A DNA stretch of 64,000 bases. Source: Brachypodium distachyon. Its lineage: Eukaryota; Streptophyta; Magnoliopsida; Poales; Poaceae. Of the stretch, positions 42,638-53,287 are shown piece by piece. Within the stretch, counting starts at the first letter, position 1. Every line of letters starts with the position of its first letter. The notes under the pieces were generated by a model, which saw only the letters and a program-made list of their open reading frames with translations, did not search any database and was not told where the DNA came from. A program made the position numbers and the translations under genes. The stretch spans positions 8,464,613 to 8,528,612 of the forward strand of contig NC_016135.3 of the NCBI RefSeq assembly GCF_000005505.3, written 5' to 3'.

Positions 42638-45157
42638 ATGGCACCACCTCAATTGTCCAGTTTTGCTTTGAGATCTGTTCTTGAGAAAGATAAACTAAAT
42701 GGAACTAACTTCACCAACTGGTATCGGAACCTGAGAATCGTTCTCAAGCACGATAAGAAAGAACATGTCATAGAGAACCCACTTCCAGAGGAGCCGGCTG
42801 ATAATGCCACTGCTGCTGTTAGAAACGCCTATCAACGCTCATGTGATGAGTCGATTGAGATCAGCTATCTGATGCTTGCCTATATGGAGCCCGAACTGCA
42901 GCAGCAGTTTGAGAATGTTGAGGCTTTCGATATGATCGAGACTCTCAAAGGCATGTTTCAGACTCAGGCTAGGACCGAAAGATTTAATGTCTGGAGGTCC
43001 TTCCTGGAGACTAAGCTGAAAGAAGGCGAACCCTTGAGCCCACATGTAATCAAGTTGGTTGGTTACACGCAAAGCTTGGAGAAGCTGGGTTTTCCGCTGA
43101 GCCAAGAGTTGGCCACGGATACAATTCTGGCATCTCTTCCGCCAAGCTATGCGCAGTTCGTTCAGAACTACCATATGCATGGTATGGAAAAGAAAGTCAC
43201 TGAATTGCATGGGATGCTTAAAACAGCAGAGGAGGATATCAAGAAAAATACCAAGCAAGTGTTGCTGGTACAGGGAAAGCCAAAGTTCAAGAAGAATTCT
43301 TGGGCTAAGAAGAAGGCAAAGAAGGGAAAGGCTAAGGATGTGATCCCGACCCCTGCCCCTGCTGCGCCTAAGGCTGGACCGGACTCAGAGACCGTATTCT
43401 TTTTCTGCAAAGGCACCGGTCATTGGAAGAGGAACTGCAGCAAGTACCAGGCCCACGTGGCAAAGAAGGGTGGAAGTGTGACTTCTACTTCAGGTACGGT
43501 TGTTGTATGTGTTATAGACATTTATCTTGCTGATGCACCTAACAGCTCTTGGGTATTGGATACCAGATCGGTTGTTCACATTTGCAACTCGATGCAGGGG
43601 TTGGCAAGGACTAGGAGCGTCGCAAGTGGAGAGGTTGACATAAGGGTTGGAAATAAAGCAAGAGTTGCAGCGTTGGCCGCCGGGACTATGCAACTTCATT
43701 TACCTTCTGGATTTGTTATGGAATTAGATAATTGTTATTATGTTCCTGCTTTAAGTCGAAACATTATATCTGTCTCAAAGTTGTTGAGTCATGGTTATGA
43801 ATTCAATATTAAGGGCAATGGTTGTTCTTTTTATTTGAAGGATATGTTTTACGGCTTTGCACCTGTTGCGAACGGGTTATTCATCCTTAATCTTGAAGGA
43901 GAATCTGTCTATAACATTAATGTCAAGAGGCGCAAGCCCAACGATCTGAATCAAACCTATTTTTGGCATTGTCGTTTGGGTCACATAAGTGACAAACGCA
44001 TGAAGAAGCTCCATGGAGATGGACTTTTAACTTCGTTTGATTATGAATCATTCGAGACATGCGAGTCTTGTCTACTAGGCAAGATGACCAAGTCGCCTTT
44101 TGCAAAGAGTTGCGAGAGGGCGACCGACTTGTTGGAACTCATACATACTGATGTGTGTGGACCAATGAGCACGACAGCTAGAGGAGGTTATCAATACTTC
44201 ATAACATTCACTGATGATTTGAGTAGATATGGATATGTCTACTTAATGAAACATAAGTCGGAAACCTTTGAAAAGTTCAAGGAGTTCCAGAATGAAGTAG
44301 AGAACCAACGTGGCAAGAAAATAAAGCTTCTACGATCTGATCGTGGAGGCGAGTACTTGAGTCACGAGTTCGACGATCATCTGAAGAGTTGTGGAATTGT
44401 TCCACAGCTCACACCGCCGGGTACACCACAAAGAAATGGTGTGTCGGAAAGGCGGAACCGGACCTTGTTGGACATGGTTCGGTCGATGATGAGTCAGTCA
44501 GATCTTCCCTTGTCATTTTGGGGTTATGCTCTAGAAACCGCAGCGTTCACACTAAACAGAGTACCATCCAAGTCCGTAGATAAGACACCATATGAGATAT
44601 GGACTGGAAAGCGTCCCAGTTTGTCTTTTCTAAAGATTTGGGGCTGTGATGCATTTGTCAAACGACTTCAGTCGGACAAGCTCACTCCCAAATCAGACAA
44701 GTGCATATTCGTGGGATATCCAAGGGAAACCTTAGGATATTACTTCTACAACCGGGCAGAGGACAAAGTGTTTGTCGCTCGAAACGGTGTCTTCCTTGAG
44801 AAAGAGTTTCTCAGTCGAGAGGCAAGTGGGAGGTCAGTGCAACTCGAAGAAGTTCGAGATGAGCCAGTAGGGGATAACTTGACAGGTGATGTCCGTGTGA
44901 CTGAGCCAGTCGTCGTACCCACGGCCAATACAGCACCGTATCCACGAAGGTCGGAAAGACTACGTAATATACGCAATGTGTTGTTGCTAGACAATGACGA
45001 GCCGACTAATTATGCAGAAGCGATGGTGGGTCCTGAGTCCGAGTTATGGCTTGAGGCCATGAGATCCGAATTAAAGTCCATGGATGAAAAACCGAGTTTG
45101 GAACTTGGTAGATCCGCCAGAGGGTGTAAAAACCATCGAGTGCAAATGGATATTTAA
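42638..45157 (+). pseudogene. Copia-1 gag, protease and integrase, frame ends early
   Basis: The start ATG at 42638 gives MAPPQLSSFALRSVLEKDKL. Gag covers residues 1-280 (LNGTNFTNWYRNLRIVLKHD). The zinc knuckle near residues 254-267 reads FFFCKGTGHWKRNC: the first Cys is replaced by Phe254. Protease has D308-T309-R310 where D-T/S-G is expected. Integrase has an HHCC finger (HCRLGHISDKRMKKLH, CESCLLGK), core HTDVCGPMST, LLRSDRGGEYLS and GVSERRNRTLLDM. Near 45090, in a run of A, a one-base shift sends the frame to a stop at 45155. RT continues in another frame. Confidence 0.9.
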
Positions 45158-46580
45158 AAGAAAAACTGATATGGATGGAAATGTTCAAATCCATAAAGCT
45201 CGACTTGTCGCAAAGGGTTTTCGACAAGTTCAAGGAGTTGACTACGACGAGACTTTCTCGCCGGTAGCGATGCTTAAATCAGTTCGGATCATTCTAGCTA
45301 TTGCTGCATATTTCGATTACGAGATATGGCAAATGGATGTCAAAACGGCTTTCCTTAACGGAAATTTAACCGAGGACGTGTATATGATACAGCCCGAGGG
45401 TTTTGTCGATCCAAAGAATGCTGGAAAAATATGCAAACTTCAGAAATCCATCTATGGATTGAAGCAAGCATCTCGGAGCTGGAACATTCGTTTTGATGAA
45501 GTAGTCAAAGGGTTTGGCTTCATCAAAAATGAAGAAGAACCTTGTGTATACAAGAAGTTTAGTGCAAACTCAGTCGTATTTCTAATCTTATATGTGGATG
45601 ACATATTATTGATTGGAAATGACATTCCGATGCTAGAAGCCGCCAAGGACTCATTGAAGAAAAGTTTTTCAATGAAGGACTTGGGAGAAGCGGCTTATAT
45701 TTTGGGAATCAGGATCTATAGAGATAGATCAAGGAGGCTTATTGGTTTAAGCCAGAGTACATATGTTGACAAAGTGTTGAAGAGGTTCAACATGAATGAC
45801 GCAAAGAAAGGGTTCTTGCCCATGTCGCATGGTATAAGTCTAAGCAAGACTCAGAGTCCTTCGACTTCTGATGAGCGAAGTCGGATGAGTGCGATTCCGT
45901 ATGCTTCGGCGGTCGGATCCATCATGTACGCCATGTTATGTACTCGACCGGATGTTTCCTATGCTCTAAGTGTTACGAGCAGGTATCAGGCTGACCCCGG
46001 TGAGAGTCACTGGACAGCGGTGAAGAATATCCTTAAGTACTTGAGAAGGACTAAGGATATGTTTTTGGTTTACGGTGGTGAGGATGAGCTCGTTGTAAAG
46101 GGTTACACCGATGCTAGTTTCCAAACCGACAAGGACGATTATCGATCACAATCTGGATACGTGTTCGTCTTGAACGGAGGTGCGGTGAGCTGGAAGAGCT
46201 CTAAGCAAGAAACGGTGGCCGACTCTACAACAGAAGCTGAGTATATCGCGGCTTCGGAAGCCGCGAAAGAAGGCGTTTGGATCAGAAAGTTTGTTTCTGA
46301 GCTTGGAGTGGTTCAGGGCGCGTCCAATCCCATGGACCTCTACTGTGACAACAGTGGTGCTATTGCACAAGCCAAAGAACCACGACATCACCAAAAATCC
46401 AAACACATACTCAGGCGTTACCATCTCATACGGGAATTCGTGGAGAGAGGTGACGTTAAGATATGCAAGGTACACACGGATCTCAATATTGCCGATCCGT
46501 TGACAAAGCCTCTCCCGCAGCCAAAGCATGAGGCGCACACACGAGCCATGGGTATGCGATACTTGGATGATCGACTCTAG
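45084..46580 (+). pseudogene. Copia-1 reverse transcriptase and RNase H
   Basis: After the shift near 45090 the frame is open for 498 codons. It reads NRVWNLVDPPEGVKTIECKW, WQMDVKTAFLNGNLTEDVYM, YGLKQASRSWNIRF, the catalytic YVDDILLIG near 45592-45618, then RNase H with KGYTDASFQTD, VSWKSSKQETVADSTTEAEY, YCDNSGAIAQAKEPRHHQKS and HTDLNIADPLTKPLP. It ends at the TAG at 46578, 15 bp before the 3' LTR. All RT and RNase H motifs look intact. In Copia elements this region normally continues the same frame as integrase. Confidence 0.92.
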
Positions 46581-46594
46581 TGCAAGTGGGAGAC
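46580..46594 (+). other. Copia-1 polypurine tract
   Basis: TGCAAGTGGGAGAC lies between the stop codon and the LTR start at 46595, the usual place and composition for Copia elements. Confidence 0.8.
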
Positions 46595-47949
46595 TGTTGG
46601 AGATATGCCCTAGAGGCAATCATGTGATGATGTTATTTCCTATGTATTCATGAGTTATTGTTATTGTCCTTGAACATCATCACTGATATGTATCAATAAA
46701 TACGTGATTTGTTTGTGAGACTATGTATTCTATGATGTTGTTCTAATGGTCCCTAGTCATTGAGGTTATGCGGACACATAATCTAGACTAGCAATGTGAA
46801 TCAGTATGATGACTATGTTTCACAAGTCATAGGGCAAGGTGTTGCCGACTGATAGCATGGACTTGACAATGAGATTGTTGAGTCGGACAGACCCGCACTG
46901 AGACACAACGAGATGATTGTCATTTGTTAGTCTCAAGTACGATGTATATGCCAGTCCTAGACCTGAGGTCATCGTATGAGCTTGGGATGTGAATCGGCCT
47001 ACTTAGGGGTTGCCAAACGCTACTCCGTAACTGGGTGGTTATAAAGGTAGCTTTCGGGTTTGCTGAGAAACATACTGCGAGTCATGGTTGATCAAGATGG
47101 GATTTGCCCCTCCTGTTCGGTGAGATATCTTTGGGCCCTCTCGAGTGATCAGATTCGGAAAGCATGGCCATGCGACTTGGGTTAAGTGTTAACCCGTTCG
47201 GGAATCTGTATCACAGGAACGAGAAGAGACTCGAGCTATCCACAAGGATGACACGCACTCGCCTTGAGCTCGACACACATATCGCGAGGCAAAAGGAATG
47301 TTGCATATGACACATTGTATGGTTCGTCAATATACCTTGTGGTTACTCGGGAGTTGGCACGTGCTGCTAGGCGCCGCTACCAACTATCGACTTGAGTCGG
47401 TGCCAGTGGACGAGTAAGGTGTTACTCGGGCCCGCAGTCCGAGCTCGTAGTCGTGGCCGACTGACCGCGAACCTGAAGGGTCACACGCTTAAGGGGTGGG
47501 AACCGAGTTGGATCGGATCCAACTCGTATCGGGCTTGGACTCCTAATGGGCCTCAAGTGTTGAGCCCACTAGGGACGTCTATATAAGTGGAGGAGACCAA
47601 CCCGTCTAGGGTAACCCCAGTTCAGACGCGAGTTAGACTCGGCCGTCGCACCTCCACGCCCAAAGCCTTGCGATCGGATCTAGCAGTCCGCCGCACGGAG
47701 TTCCTCCCTGTACGTGTGGATACCTCGGAGGCGCTGCACCTGCGGCGCTTGGACGAACTGTTCGTGGGATCGGCGAGGAGGAGCAGGCTGTTCGACTACT
47801 CGGCATCGACGCGCTACATCGACTCTACTTCCGCTACGGGTCTGCGCGTCTAGTGGTAATCTCGTGATCCATTATCTACAGCATTGATCCGGGCGGAAGC
47901 GGTAGAAAATTTTATTTTGTGCTAGCGTAGCATACCGCGTTCCCCAACA
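46595..47949 (+). repeat. Copia-1 3' LTR (1355 bp)
   Basis: Same length and ends as the 5' LTR, with only three differences seen. Confidence 0.96.
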
Positions 47950-49161
47950 CAGACGACTCATAGAAATGGACCCATAGAAATGGACCTGATGCCGCATACA
48001 TCTCCACTTCCTCAAAGCAGCCCACCCAGGACGGTTCATTGAATTACTTGCTTTGCCATACACTAGGAAAACCATATTTGTAATTCAATAGTATCACATT
48101 GTAATAATACCGCCCTCGTTTATTATCATAGCATAGCAATTTACTACTATGATGGCAATTGGTGGTTAGGAAATGGCAAGGGTGTCCTATACTACTAGGA
48201 GCGATCATAGCTAGCATAGATACAATAATAGTCCTAACAATGCAACTAACAAAATCTAGTGCATAATAAAATAATAGGATGATGATCAAAGTGAACTTGC
48301 CTTGATAGTAGTTGGTATTCAAACACTCTTTGCAATCACACAGTTCGCTCTCCGAGAAAACTATACAATCAAGCAAACATACACATACATAAACACACCA
48401 TACAACAAAAGAATATGTATGCCATGATGCAATGCAAAAACATGTGATATGAGTGGATGATTTTTATTCGGGTGATCTGCTGGTCCAAGGCATTGATAAT
48501 TAAGCACATGTAATTAGGGTTTTAAACAAATTGCAATGGCTAGGGTTTAAACCCTAAAATGAGGTTTTATTTGCATCTGCAAAACAATTTAAAATATTTA
48601 TTTCTCTGTCCCATTGGACAGAGGACAATAAGACAAAACGGTTGGTTCTGGGCCGGTTCGGCCCAAGCGGTCGGACCGGTCCGGTTCTCCCCCTTTTTTT
48701 TTCTTTTAGCCTTTTCTTTTTCTGTTTTTCTCATTTATTTGATATCTTTTGAGTTTGAACTCCAAATTGGTCCAAATAAATTCCAGAAAATTTGTAAAAT
48801 CATGTTCTACCATGATACAAGTTTTGGAAGTAGTTTCTCTTCAAAATAAAATATACAAAAATACATTTGCCCTATAAATGCCTTTAGGGCCATATAACTA
48901 TTTAAATAAAATACCTTTTCAACTCCAAATAATTTTCCAAAAATTATGGGATAGCTTATATATGCATTAAACCTCTTTTATACATAAAACCTATTGGTTT
49001 GAAGATCCAAAGTTCAAATGGGTGTAAACCCTAAGGTTTAAATTGAAATAAAAACTTTTAAAGCCTTTTGAGATTCAAATTTGAATTCAAATATGCAATT
49101 GTGGCATGATGCTCATGGATGCAATGCACATGTAAAAGTTTGAAATTTTTGGGATGTTACA

Positions 49162-49871
49162 TGGGCGCTTCCCGGGAGGTTCCTTGCCAGGAGGGGGGTC
49201 CCGGGCGCAAGTGTCCGTTACAGGAGTGGGACCGAGCGGGCAGGACAACGACGCCACGTGGCCGCTCGGCGGGCTCCCTGTGCACAGGGTTTGTCAGGAT
49301 AAGGAGTGAAGCACACGCGAGCATTAAATGCACCGACAGAAAGGGGATTCCCCATTCATTCAGCCTAGAGTGACTGGCCTGGGATAAATTTTAGGCGCCT
49401 ACGCCCGTAGTTGGAGGGCTTCTCAACCTGCATGCAAGCCAGCGCATCGAGGGGGAGCTGCCCTAGCTCTTGGCTCGCCATTTGTCACCCATGCATCGTG
49501 GCACCTGTGGTATCCCCTTCGGTATAAAAGGAGGACCCCCGCCAACGGTCAAGGGTTCGATCAGTTTCCAGTTCACTACTTGCAGTAGCTCGAAGTAGCA
49601 AGAAGCCCTTAGCGAAAGAGAGAGAGCACCCGGGGACTCCCCCCAGCAACCTGTAAACCTTGGTTCCCTGGCTAATAACAAGCTCAGAAGCAGGACGTAT
49701 GGTTTTATACCTCAGGGTGGCCCGAACCTGGGAAAAAACGTTCTCGTGTTCATTGTGCTCCTACGCTTTACATTGGCCTCGCCGGCGATCACCGGAGCGA
49801 TCCCGCCACCCACTGCCAAAGCTAAAAGGGGGTGCTCGCGCATCCCCGGTGTGAAACCCCGTGCTACGACA
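49162..49871 (+). repeat. Tat-3 5' LTR, 5' end missing
   Basis: It aligns with the Tat-1 LTR (for example GTGAAGCACACGC, GGTATAAAAGGAGG) and ends GCTACGACA before TC and the primer site. The beginning was lost with the left flank of Tek-M. TATAAAAG at 49523-49530. Confidence 0.83.
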
Positions 49872-49873
49872 TC

Positions 49874-49892
49874 TGGCACGCCTGGTAGGGGG
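49874..49892 (+). other. Tat-3 primer-binding site
   Basis: TGGCACGCCTGGTAGGGGG, two substitutions from the Tat-1 form. Confidence 0.7.
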
Positions 49893-49983
49893 CGCGTGAG
49901 GAGAGCTCGCCGGTGATCACCGGCGCCGTCGTCTACAGCTGCATTGGCTGGCTCCATCTTCCCCGACAGCGGAACCAGGCATC

Positions 49984-51395
49984 ATGCCCCCCCAGCGGGC
50001 TGGTGACTCGAGGATCGACCCGCGTGGCGCCCCAGCGGCTCACACGCGGTCGCACGACGTGCGGCGCACGTCGCAGGATCAGGGCGATCCAGAGCCTGCC
50101 CGGGTGCAGCAGCCGCAGTCGCAGCTGCCCCCACCACCCCCTCGGCCGTCGCGGGCGACGCCGACCGACTCGCGCCCCTCTCACCTGAGGGCGCCGGGGG
50201 ACAGGGCGGAGGTTAGCCGCTCTGAGAACCGGCAGCGTCCCACCTAGACCCCGACGGAGGCTATCATCGCCACGCGTGTCATGGGGCGCGACGAGCCGCC
50301 GCAGGGCACGCCGGCGCACGAGGCATGGAGTGCGGAGCTGGAGGCGCTCCTTGCACTCGCCGCCCAGCAGTCGCAAGGCGAGGGCGCCCCGGCTGGCTCA
50401 GGCCGCGGGCAGAACCCGGGACGCGGAGACGCGCCAGACGCCTCGGGGCAGGGAGAAAACCCTCCCCCGCAAGGAGGGCAAAGAGGCAGGGATCCTGAGG
50501 GGTCCTCGGATTTGACACCAACCGTCACGCGGGGTGACGCGCGCGGCATGCTGAACGCCCGCCAACAGGAGGAGCTCCGCCCGTGGCTGGAGCGCCCACG
50601 CCCGGAGGAGCAGGAGGATGCTCCCTTGGGTGCCGAGGACGGCTACACCGCGTTCACCCGCGAGCTGCGCCGGGTGACATGGCCCCGCAAGTTTCAAGCG
50701 CCCGCGGTTGGAACGTATGACGGGACCGTGAACCCCAAGAATTTTCTCCTGACCTACACGTTGGGGATGCACGCCATCGGCGCCAATGACAAGGCAGAGC
50801 TAACTGGTTCCCGATGGTCCTCAAGGGAGCAGCGAGAACTTGGCTGCTCAACCTGCCCGCCGGGTCCATAGCCACTTGGGCGGACCTGTGTGAGCAGTTC
50901 GTGAGCGCGTTCCAGGGCGGCTACAAGCGCCCAGGAACCATGGCGGAGCTGCACACCGTGGAGCAGAAGCGGGGAGAGACGCTGCGGAGCTTCGTCAACC
51001 GCTTCTCCAGTCTCTCCTACTCCATCCCAGAGGCGGAGGCTGCCGCCATTATCAACACCTTCGTCATCAACGTCCGCGACCCCAAGATGCGGGAGAAGCT
51101 GAGCACGTAGCGGATCCGGACGACGCAGGAGCTCTACGCCCTGGCGCACAAGTGCGCCATGGCCGAGGAGGGGAGCTTAGCGCCCGAACTCGCAGCCAAG
51201 GCTGCCGCGGGCCCCGCTGAGGGCTCGTAGAAGAAGAGCTCCCGCAAGCGCAACGGGAAGCAAGTCCTCGCGCAGAGTCAGGGGCTGCCTCGAGGCCAGC
51301 AAAGAAGGACTCACTCGGTGGCGGGTCTGGCGGCAAGTCGGGCGACGCGTCCCGCTGCCCCATCCACGCCAACGCCACCCACGACGTGCGAGCCT
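49984..51395 (+). pseudogene. Tat-3 gag, zinc knuckle deleted
   Basis: The ATG at 49984 gives MPPQRAGDSRIDPRGAP. A TAG at 50245 interrupts it. The frame then runs from TPTEAIIATRVMGRDEPPQG through LRRVTWPRKFQAPAVGTYDG to a frameshift near 50795, then VLKGAARTWLLNLPAGSIAT and FVNRFSSLSYSIPEAE, a TAG at 51108, and another TAG at 51228. Compared with Tat-2, about 280 bp that encode the CCHC knuckle are missing at about 51390, joining TTCEPGFQEP directly to the protease leader. The copy could not package RNA normally. Confidence 0.83.
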
Positions 51396-52271
51396 GGCTT
51401 CCAGGAGCCCTGCAGCGTCGCCTGCATCCATGGGGGAGCTTACGCTCTCTCATCTCATGCCGCGGTGAAGCGCCTCACCTGGGAGGTGTGCGCGCGCCTG
51501 CCGGACGCGGAGGCGCAGCAACCGCTGAAGTGGTCGCACGTGCGGATCACCTTTAGTGCCGACGATCACCCAGCCCGGCAGCTGGCTTCAGGGGTTCTAC
51601 CCTTCGTGGTCTCACCGAGCATTAACAAAATGACGGTGACCAAGGTGCTTGTGGACAACGGGGCGGGGTTAAACCTCCTGTCCGCCAGGTTAGTGGAGAA
51701 ACTTCAGCTGCCGCTGGAGCAGTTGAAGCCCACTGACCCGTTCCGGGGAGTGAACCCCGGGATCGTGCGCCCCTTGGGGCGCATGACGCTGCTGGTAACC
51801 TTTGGGTCCCGAGAAGCGTTCAGGACCAAGCACCTTGTGTTCGACGTGGCGCACACCCCGTTGCCCTACAACGGGATCCTTGGTCGGCCGACGCTGATCA
51901 AGTTCATGGCGGCAACTTATGGCACCTACGGTGTGATGAAGATACCGTCCACGTATGGAGTCCTCTCCATCAGGTGCAATCTCAAGGACGCAGCCTGGTG
52001 CGTTGGCGAGGTCGTCAAGGCCGCTACCGCAGCCGACTCCGGTGACGAAGACGTTGCCGGGAGTGACGGCTCGCTGCCCGGCGACGGCCCCGCAGCGAAG
52101 AAGGCCTGCGCTACCCCGCAAGAACTTGCTGGGGGAGGCGCAGGCTCGAGCTCGCACCCCGGCAAGGGCCAGAAGCTCAAGGAGGAGGCCGCCAAGGTGA
52201 AGAAGTTGCCCCTCCAAGCCGGCAATGAGGAGCGCACCGTCACCGTCGGTGCGAACCTCACTGCCACATAG
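51396..52271 (+). pseudogene. Tat-3 aspartic protease region
   Basis: Open frame with SVACIHGGAYALSSHAAVKR, LPFVVSPSINKMTVTKVLVD, then the active site D-N-G (VLVDNGAGLNLLSARLVEKL) at about 51645-51700, PLPYNGILGRPTLIKF and a charged linker, ended by a TAG at 52269 at the same place as in Tat-2 (19510). The shared stop position suggests that a stop between protease and RT is ancestral for this family, not a private lesion. Confidence 0.82.
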
Positions 52272-53243
52272 GAAGGCGCCCTCATCACTTTCCTCCGGGA
52301 CAATGCCAACGTGTTCGCTTGGGAACCGTCGGACCTTCCCAGAGTCCCTAGGGAGGTGATCGAGCATCGACTCATGGTGCGTCCAGACGCCCACCCCGTC
52401 AAGCAGAAGATCCGCCGGCAAGCACGGGAGAGCAAGGATTTCATCAAGCAAGAAGTAGACACGCTCAAAGCTGCGGGGGCTATCAGGGAAGTATTGTACC
52501 CCACTTGGTTAGCTAATCCTGTAGTAGTACCCAAGCGGGAGAATAAACTTCGCATCTGTGTAGATTTTACTGATCTTAACCGTGCCTGTCCGAAAGATCC
52601 TTTCCTTGTACCTCGCATTGATCAAATAGTAGATTCCACTGCCGGTTGTGATTTGCTGTTTTTTTGGATGCTTTTTTCGGCTACCATCAAATTAAGATGG
52701 CAGTCGAAGACAAGGAGAAAACGGCGTTCATCACCCCGGTTGGCTGCTACTGCTATACGTGCATGCCTTTCGGGTTGAAGAACGCGGGCTCAACATTCCA
52801 GCGTGCATTGCGCGAGTGTTTGGGACCCCAACTAGGCCGAAATGTAGAGGCCTACATGGACGATATCGTCATCAAATCAAAGCGTGGGGACTCGCTGATT
52901 GATGACCTGCGGGAAACGTTTGATAACCTCCGCAGGATCAAGCTCAAATTGAACCCTGAGAAATGCATCTTTGGTGTGGACTCGGGTGAGCTTCTGGGTT
53001 TCTTGGTTTCACACAGGGGGATTCAAGCCAACCCAAAAAAGATAGAAGTTATCGAGAAAATGGAGGCTCCCCGCAAGGTGAAGGACGTTCAGCGCCTCAA
53101 CGGCTGTGTTGCCGCACTGGGGCGCTTCATCTCAAGGCGGGACGAACGCACCCTGCCTTTCTTCAAGGTGATGAAGAAGAATGGCCAAATCAATTGGAGC
53201 CCTGAGGCTGAGGCGGCGTTCCAGGATCTCAAGCAGTACCTGA
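52272..53243 (+). pseudogene. Tat-3 reverse transcriptase, truncated
   Basis: NVFAWEPSDLPRVPREVIEH, LYPTWLANPVVVPKRENKLR, VDFTDLNRACPKDPFLVPRI, a frameshift near 52668 in a T run, FFGYHQIKMAVEDKEKTAF, CMPFGLKNAGSTFQRAL, the catalytic YMDDIVIKS near 52854-52880, and LLGFLVSHRGIQANPKKIE. The frame runs to LKQYL and then into foreign sequence at 53243. RNase H, the second RNase H and integrase are all absent. Confidence 0.86.
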
Positions 53244-53265
53244 TCATGTCACTAATACTCCCTTA

Positions 53266-53287
53266 TCTCCTTCTTTATTTTCTATAG
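53266..53287 (+). promoter_or_regulatory. Splice-acceptor-like site before the extra ORF
   Basis: TCTCCTTCTTTATTTTCTATAG, a pyrimidine-rich tract ending in AG, directly abuts the ATG at 53288. A second acceptor-like site abuts the gag ATG. Confidence 0.45.

Larger units (their letters stand above)
40081..47949 (+). mobile_element. Copia-1: young Ty1/Copia element
   Basis: A complete element of 7869 bp with two 1355-bp LTRs, a Met-tRNA primer site, gag-pol, and perfect target duplications CAGAC at 40076-40080 and 47950-47954. I found three LTR differences by eye (40350/46864, 40607/47121, 40617/47131). Domain order is gag, protease, integrase, RT, RNase H, as in Copia. The protein resembles the Tork/Angela-type group of grasses; the exact family is not fixed. 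Despite its youth the coding region has three probable lesions. Confidence 0.95.
33292..49161 (-). mobile_element. Tek-M: Tekay chromovirus, minus strand, internally deleted
   Basis: 3' LTR 33292-35609, pol 35622-38986 reading leftward, 5' LTR 39068-40080 continued at 47955-49161, with Copia-1 in between. The N-terminal gag, leader and primer site are missing: the 5' LTR is joined almost directly to the zinc-knuckle end of gag. The integrase C-terminus carries a chromodomain, and RT and LTR ends match Tek-P. The flanks (Tat-2 LTR left, Tat-3 LTR right) give no matching target duplication, so a deletion removed the original left flank. Confidence 0.88.
39068..49161 (-). repeat. Tek-M 5' LTR, interrupted by Copia-1
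   Basis: LTR sequence is 39068-40080 and 47955-49161, about 2.2 kb. It starts TGTAACATCCC at 49161 on the minus strand. Against the full LTR it lacks about 1.05 kb at 48638, the counterpart of 34039-35086 of the 3' LTR, and the last ~29 bp at the junction. Confidence 0.83.
49162..53243 (+). mobile_element. Tat-3, left part: 5' LTR, gag, protease, RT
   Basis: Tat element in plus orientation, with LTR (first ~150-170 bp missing under Tek-M), PBS at 49874, gag, protease and RT. It stops abruptly after QDLKQYL in the RT-RNase H connection, where Tek-P sequence starts. The LTR is closest to Tat-1. The antisense gene at 62237-64000 is probably its 3' part. Confidence 0.85.
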
